Positions 15,793 to 18,744 of a DNA stretch of 18,744 bases are shown in pieces. Under the pieces are notes generated by a model. That model saw only the letters and a program-made list of their open reading frames with translations, ran no database searches and had not been told where the DNA came from. Made by a program: the position numbers and the translations under genes. Origin of the DNA: a bacterium. Its GTDB lineage: Bacteria; Armatimonadota; HRBIN16. The stretch's first letter is position 1. Each line of letters begins with the position of its first letter. The stretch spans positions 1-18,744 of the forward strand of contig JANWXG010000020.1 in NCBI GenBank assembly GCA_025057335.1. The letters are read 5' to 3'.

Positions 15793-16764
15793 ATGGCGGT
15801 TCGGATTGGTTTCTTCGGATGTGGCGGTATCGCAAATGCACACTTCAACGCGCTTTCGCAAATCCCCGAGGCGCAGTTGGTAGCGTTCTGTGATATCGAC
15901 CTTTCTCGCGCCGAAGCAGCGGCGCAACGCTTCGGGGGAACAGCGTACACAGACTGGGCGCAGATGCTGGATAGCGAGAAACTGGACGCACTGTACGTCT
16001 GCGTACCTCCGCACGCCCACGTCGGGGCGGAAGAAGCGGCAGCGGAACGCGGTATCCACCTTTTTGTAGAGAAGCCTGTCGCGCGCACGCTGGAGAAGGC
16101 GAAGGCGATTGAAGCAGCAATTGCCAAGGCGGGGGTCATCAATAGTGTGGGCTATCACTTCCGCTACATGGCGACCACCCAGAAAGCGCGTGAGCTCATA
16201 GAGGGCAAAACAGTAGGCATGGTCACCGGCTGGTGGATGGGCGGCATGCCTGGTGTAGCGTGGTGGCGTGTGATGGAACAGTCAGGCGGGCAGTTCGTAG
16301 AGCAAACGACGCACATCGTCGACCTCGCCCGCTACCTCGTAGGGGATATCGTGGAAGTGTATGCACTGATGACCAACCGCAAGTTGCATCAGGAGGTGGA
16401 AAACTACAGCGTGTACGACGTGGGCGCAGTGGCGGTAAAGTTCGCCAATGGGGTCATCGGTGCCATTCACAACACTTGCCTGCTGCACATGGGGTGGCGT
16501 GTAGGGCTAGAGGTGGTAACGCCCGACCTGATTGTGGAGACTGACTGGGGCAAGGTGAAGACCACCGAGCCGGGGAAGGAGACCGTTTACCAGCTGAGCA
16601 ACAACCCTTATCTGGAGGAGAACAAGGCGTTCATTCACGCCATCGTCACAGGCGACCGGACGAGCATTCGTAGTACCTACGCCGACGCGGTGAAGACACT
16701 AACGGTAACTCTGGCGGCGAACCAGTCGGTAGAGACGGGAAGACCAGTGAGGGTGGAGTTTTAA
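15793..16764 (+). CDS. Gfo/Idh/MocA-family NAD(P)-dependent oxidoreductase
   Basis: 323 aa, ATG with GGAGGA ~6 nt upstream. The N-terminal Rossmann fold starts GFFGCGGIANAH with acidic CDID ending strand 2 (suggesting NAD preference), VPPHAH follows, and VEKPVA carries the conserved EKP lysine (~91-96). The C-terminal part has the GFO/IDH/MOCA beta-sheet domain with GYHFRY and, near 165-180, GGGQFVEQTTHIVDLARYL-like sequence (here SGGQFVEQTTHIVDL) holding the D/H pair used in catalysis. Members oxidise or epimerise sugars and cyclitols; the exact substrate cannot be read. No signal peptide. The fucosidase gene lies 184 bp downstream in the same direction, so a joint role in sugar breakdown is plausible. 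Confidence 0.93.
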   Translation: MAVRIGFFGCGGIANAHFNALSQIPEAQLVAFCDIDLSRAEAAAQRFGGTAYTDWAQMLDSEKLDALYVCVPPHAHVGAEEAAAERGIHLFVEKPVARTLEKAKAIEAAIAKAGVINSVGYHFRYMATTQKARELIEGKTVGMVTGWWMGGMPGVAWWRVMEQSGGQFVEQTTHIVDLARYLVGDIVEVYALMTNRKLHQEVENYSVYDVGAVAVKFANGVIGAIHNTCLLHMGWRVGLEVVTPDLIVETDWGKVKTTEPGKETVYQLSNNPYLEENKAFIHAIVTGDRTSIRSTYADAVKTLTVTLAANQSVETGRPVRVEF

Positions 16765-16778
16765 CCTCTCCCCTAACT

Positions 16779-16797
16779 CCTCTCCTGCACGGAGAGG
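16779..16797. repeat. Hairpin CCTCTCC-TGCAC-GGAGAGG, copy 1
   Basis: Seven-base-pair perfect stem with loop TGCAC, directly after the oxidoreductase gene. It is repeated at 16855-16877 and related to 4435-4466. No T tract follows. Confidence 0.7.
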
Positions 16798-16854
16798 GGA
16801 ACAAATTTCCCCTTCCCTTCTCAAGGAGGGGGATAGGTCAACCCTCTTGCCGAA

Positions 16855-16877
16855 CCCCTCTCCTGCACGGAGAGGGG
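16855..16877. repeat. Hairpin CCCCTCTCC-TGCAC-GGAGAGGGG, copy 2
   Basis: Nine-base-pair perfect stem with the same loop TGCAC as copy 1, 76 bp away. Between and after the copies are further C/T then G/A runs with the motif GGGGGATAGGT, so the whole gap (16765-16925) is repeat-derived. It may still block read-through from the oxidoreductase gene. Confidence 0.7.
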
Positions 16878-16948
16878 AGCTGCTCCCCCTTCCCTCGCAG
16901 GGGGGAGAGGGATAGGTTTCACATTCCAAATGAAAAAGGAGGAGTATC

Positions 16949-18187
16949 ATGTTAGGAGAGACACCTGAACAGCGCGAGCAACGCCTGAAGTGGTTTCGTG
17001 AGGCTCGGTTTGGCATGTTCATTCACTGGGGGCTATACTCTCAGCTAGGGAGACACGAGTGGGTGATGAACCGCGAGCGCATCCCGATAGAAGAATACGA
17101 GAAGCTCGCGGACACGTGGAAGCCCAAGCCCTATCCTGCCCGCTGGTGGGCGCGGTTGGCAAAGCTGGCGGGCATGCGCTACATGGTGATGACCACCAAG
17201 CACCACGAGGGATTCTGCCTGTTCAACACTCAGTACACTGACTACAACGCGGTAAAACGCGGTCCAAGGCGCGACCTGGTGGCGGAGTACGTAGAAGCCG
17301 CCCGAGCCGAGGGGCTCAAGGTGGGCTTTTACTACTCGTTGATGGATTGGCATCATCCCGACGGCGCCCGTTGCAAGCACGATGCAGCTGCCCGCAAGCG
17401 GTTCGTGGAGTTCACGCATGGCATTGTACGCGAGCTGATGACCAACTACGGCAAGATCGATATCCTGTGGTACGACGTGAACTGGCCGCTCACCGCCGAG
17501 GAGTGGGAAGCGGAGAAGATGAACCGCATGGTACGTGAGCTGCAACCACATATCATCATCAACAACCGCTCAGGGCTACCTGAAGACTTCGGCACGCCCG
17601 AACAGCACATCACCCCCGAACCAGGCGGGCGCATGTGGGAAGCGTGTATGACCTTCAACGAGAGCTGGGGCTACACACCGATTGACAACCGCTGGAAGGA
17701 TGCCTGGCAGATAGTGAGCATGTTGCGACAGGTGGCAGCAGGGGGAGGGAACCTGTTACTGAACATCGGCCCCGCTCCAGACGGTAGTGTGCCCGAAGTG
17801 TGCGAGCAGGAGCTGCTGAAGGTGGGAAGGTGGTTGCAGGAGTACGGACCCTCGGTTTACGACGCCACAGACCCAATGCAGCAGGAATGGATGATTACAG
17901 GCGCGTTCACCCGAAAGGGACAAACGCTATACTACCACTGTAACCGCTGGCCAGGCAGTGAGCTGGCGATAGGCGGCTTGCAATGTAGGGTGTTGCGCGC
18001 CCGTCTGATGAATGGTCCTGAGGTCGCTTTCACGCAGACTGAGAATCGCCTGGTGCTGCACGGCTTGCCCGAGACGCCACCGAACCCGATTTGCACTGTC
18101 ATTGAGATGGAGGTAGAGGGTGAGCCAAAGCAAGTGCTCGGGGCAGGTTGCGTACTGATAGAAAACGACCCATGGAGGACGTCGTAG
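16949..18187 (+). CDS. Alpha-L-fucosidase, GH29 family
   Basis: 412 aa, ATG with AAAGGAGG ~6 nt upstream. Family blocks in order: FGMFIHWGLYSQLGRHEWVM (21-40), MTTKHHEGFCLF (81-92), YYSLMDWHHPD (128-138) and DILWYDVNWP (171-180) with the expected nucleophile Asp at 176; then NNRSGLPEDFGTPEQHI and the conserved WGY, GGGNLLLNIGPAPDG (~265-280). These match retaining alpha-L-fucosidases, which release L-fucose from glycan or xyloglucan ends. The acid/base residue cannot be assigned by eye. Residues ~310-412 form a short C-terminal beta domain. No signal peptide, so it should act inside the cell on imported oligosaccharides, consistent with a sugar importer at the other end of the window. Confidence 0.95.
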   Translation: MLGETPEQREQRLKWFREARFGMFIHWGLYSQLGRHEWVMNRERIPIEEYEKLADTWKPKPYPARWWARLAKLAGMRYMVMTTKHHEGFCLFNTQYTDYNAVKRGPRRDLVAEYVEAARAEGLKVGFYYSLMDWHHPDGARCKHDAAARKRFVEFTHGIVRELMTNYGKIDILWYDVNWPLTAEEWEAEKMNRMVRELQPHIIINNRSGLPEDFGTPEQHITPEPGGRMWEACMTFNESWGYTPIDNRWKDAWQIVSMLRQVAAGGGNLLLNIGPAPDGSVPEVCEQELLKVGRWLQEYGPSVYDATDPMQQEWMITGAFTRKGQTLYYHCNRWPGSELAIGGLQCRVLRARLMNGPEVAFTQTENRLVLHGLPETPPNPICTVIEMEVEGEPKQVLGAGCVLIENDPWRTS

Positions 18188-18249
18188 ACCATCGCGCGCC
18201 CGTCGCAGGGGGGGCGAAGCTCCTAGTACGCCGAAAATAATAGCCTCTT

Positions 18250-18274
18250 GTTTCCCGCGAGCGGAGTGGGAAAC
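18250..18274. terminator. Hairpin GTTTCCC...GGGAAAC after the fucosidase
   Basis: Perfect 7-bp stem (18250-18256 with 18268-18274) and an 11-nt loop, 63 bp after the fucosidase stop. No T tract follows, so termination is uncertain. It is flanked by a half copy (18209-18224) and a reverse copy (18276-18297) of the GGGCGAGGCTCC repeat, so it may be part of a repeat cluster. Confidence 0.4.
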
Positions 18275-18488
18275 AGCTCGGTCGGGGAGCCGCGCCCTTC
18301 TCCCTCATCATGCTACTCCAGCCTAAGTTGCAAAGAAGCAGAGTGTAGATAACCGACCGTAGTTAGGCAACGAAGGCGATATCCCCTTTTTTGATATGTT
18401 GTTTTCACTAGCTTTGTAATTTAAAACCTCTTTCAGGCAGTACATCAAGCTGCCGGCGACAATTTTAGGGGAAAACTCGCAAGGAGAG

Positions 18489-18506
18489 GGGTTCTCTGCG
18501 GAACCC
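18489..18506. promoter_or_regulatory. Perfect inverted repeat abutting the sigma-54 promoter
   Basis: GGGTTC, TCTGCG, GAACCC: 6-bp arms and a 6-nt centre ending exactly one base before the -24 element. It could be a binding site or a small hairpin. Upstream, 18380-18440 is markedly AT-rich for this genome, as expected for a bendable region between enhancer and promoter, but I see no clear paired enhancer sites. Confidence 0.4.
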
Positions 18507-18522
18507 TGGCACGCTTCTTGCA
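18507..18522 (+). promoter_or_regulatory. Sigma-54 (RpoN) -24/-12 promoter
   Basis: TGGCACGCTTCTTGCA matches the sigma-54 consensus TGGCACR-N4-TTGCW at every defined position, with GG (-24) and GC (-12) 10 bp apart. The expected start, ~12 bp on, is near 18533, leaving ~52 nt before the ATG at 18585. Transcription from such promoters needs an ATP-dependent enhancer-binding activator, not encoded in this window. Confidence 0.85.
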
Positions 18523-18546
18523 CTATATAGGGGATAGGACGGGGAC

Positions 18547-18569
18547 TCGCAGCCCCCAAATATCTGCGA
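18547..18569 (+). promoter_or_regulatory. Leader stem-loop beside the ribosome binding site
   Basis: TCGCAG (18547-18552), 11-nt loop, CTGCGA (18564-18569): a perfect 6-bp stem within the predicted leader, immediately followed by AAAAGGAGGG, the Shine-Dalgarno of the last gene. It could stabilise the mRNA 5' end or influence ribosome access. Confidence 0.45.
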
Positions 18570-18584
18570 AAAGGAGGGAAAAGG

Positions 18585-18744
18585 ATGAAACGGTTCGTAC
18601 TGTTCGGTCTGGTAGCTGGTCTGGCATTGCTGGTCAACAGTGCATGGGCAGTGGTGGTGGTCGACTACAAGACGGGTGCCATTACTGGCGCAGCGACCTT
18701 CTCCCCCTGGTCTCCACTTGACGTGGACAAAAACGGTGACCCCT
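18585..18744 (+). CDS. Secreted protein, N-terminal fragment (3' partial)
   Basis: ATG with AAGGAGGG ~7 nt upstream; the frame is open to the window end, giving 53 residues. A textbook signal peptide is visible (MKRFVLFGLVAGLALLVNSA then WA, cleavage expected before VVVV), followed by a mature N-terminus VVVVDYKTGAITGAATFSPW and then DVDKNGDP, an Asp/Asn/Gly-rich stretch of the kind found in extracellular beta proteins. It is the only gene here behind a sigma-54 promoter. I do not recognise the family; what follows lies outside the window. It would be exported through the Sec system. Confidence 0.8.
   Translation, partial: MKRFVLFGLVAGLALLVNSAWAVVVVDYKTGAITGAATFSPWSPLDVDKNGDP

Noticed and set aside
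18323..18637. Minus-strand frame of 104 codons across the sigma-54 promoter
   Set aside because: It covers the regulatory region and the start of the secreted-protein gene antisense. No motif, and composition looks non-coding.

Overview
The window is about 62-65% GC by eye, bacterial, and gene-dense with short intergenic gaps except for three repeat-rich stretches. It combines a MalG-type permease carrying a large extra domain, a SecA of about 1,000 residues, archease, LarC, a TrpB2-type synthase, a histone-deacetylase-fold enzyme, cytoplasmic alpha-L-fucosidase and several families of GC-rich palindromic intergenic repeats. This suggests a free-living sugar-degrading bacterium of an Armatimonadota-like lineage, possibly thermophilic. 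That placement is inference from gene content; no rRNA or other taxonomic marker is present, so it stays tentative.

Layout. Bases 1-1106: 3' part of a sugar ABC-transporter inner-membrane permease (+). 1121-4144: secA (-), convergent with it. 4145-5106: about 1 kb without genes, a mosaic of at least five dispersed repeat families. 5141-7328: a VWA-domain protein and, upstream on the same strand, a MerR-like regulator, with an imperfect dyad lying on the predicted VWA promoter. 7506-7940: archease (+). 7941-8347: two 72-73 bp direct repeats built of palindromes. 8348-10368: an HDAC-fold deacetylase overlapping by 4 bp a DUF697-like membrane protein with a degenerate GTPase-like front end. 10459-12458: a secreted LTPEQ-repeat (Spy/CpxP-like) protein followed by TrpB2 (-). 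12551-13729: larC (+), divergent from it. 13916-14887: rsgA (+). 14839-15577: an overlapping HEPN/MNT nucleotidyltransferase pair (-) whose 3' end runs 49 bp into rsgA. 15793-18187: a Gfo/Idh/MocA oxidoreductase and a GH29 alpha-L-fucosidase (+). 18188-18584: a regulatory intergenic region with a consensus sigma-54 promoter. 18585-end: start of a secreted protein, cut by the window edge.

How the genes may work together. The permease, oxidoreductase and fucosidase form a carbohydrate-uptake and degradation theme. SecA would export the signal-peptide proteins at 11781-12458 and 18585 onward. The MerR/VWA pair, the deacetylase/DUF697 pair and the HEPN/MNT pair are self-contained two-gene modules. 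Two minus-strand genes (VWA and the LTPEQ protein) share a near-identical promoter architecture, TTGC(A/C)T, 17 bp, TACACT, preceded by TATGA, which gives a usable picture of the housekeeping promoter in this organism.

The items most worth a second look are the deacetylase/pseudo-GTPase unit, the sigma-54 promoter with its flanking inverted repeats, the permease's extra domain, and the MerR/VWA operator. I found no CRISPR array, transposase, prophage, tRNA or rRNA.
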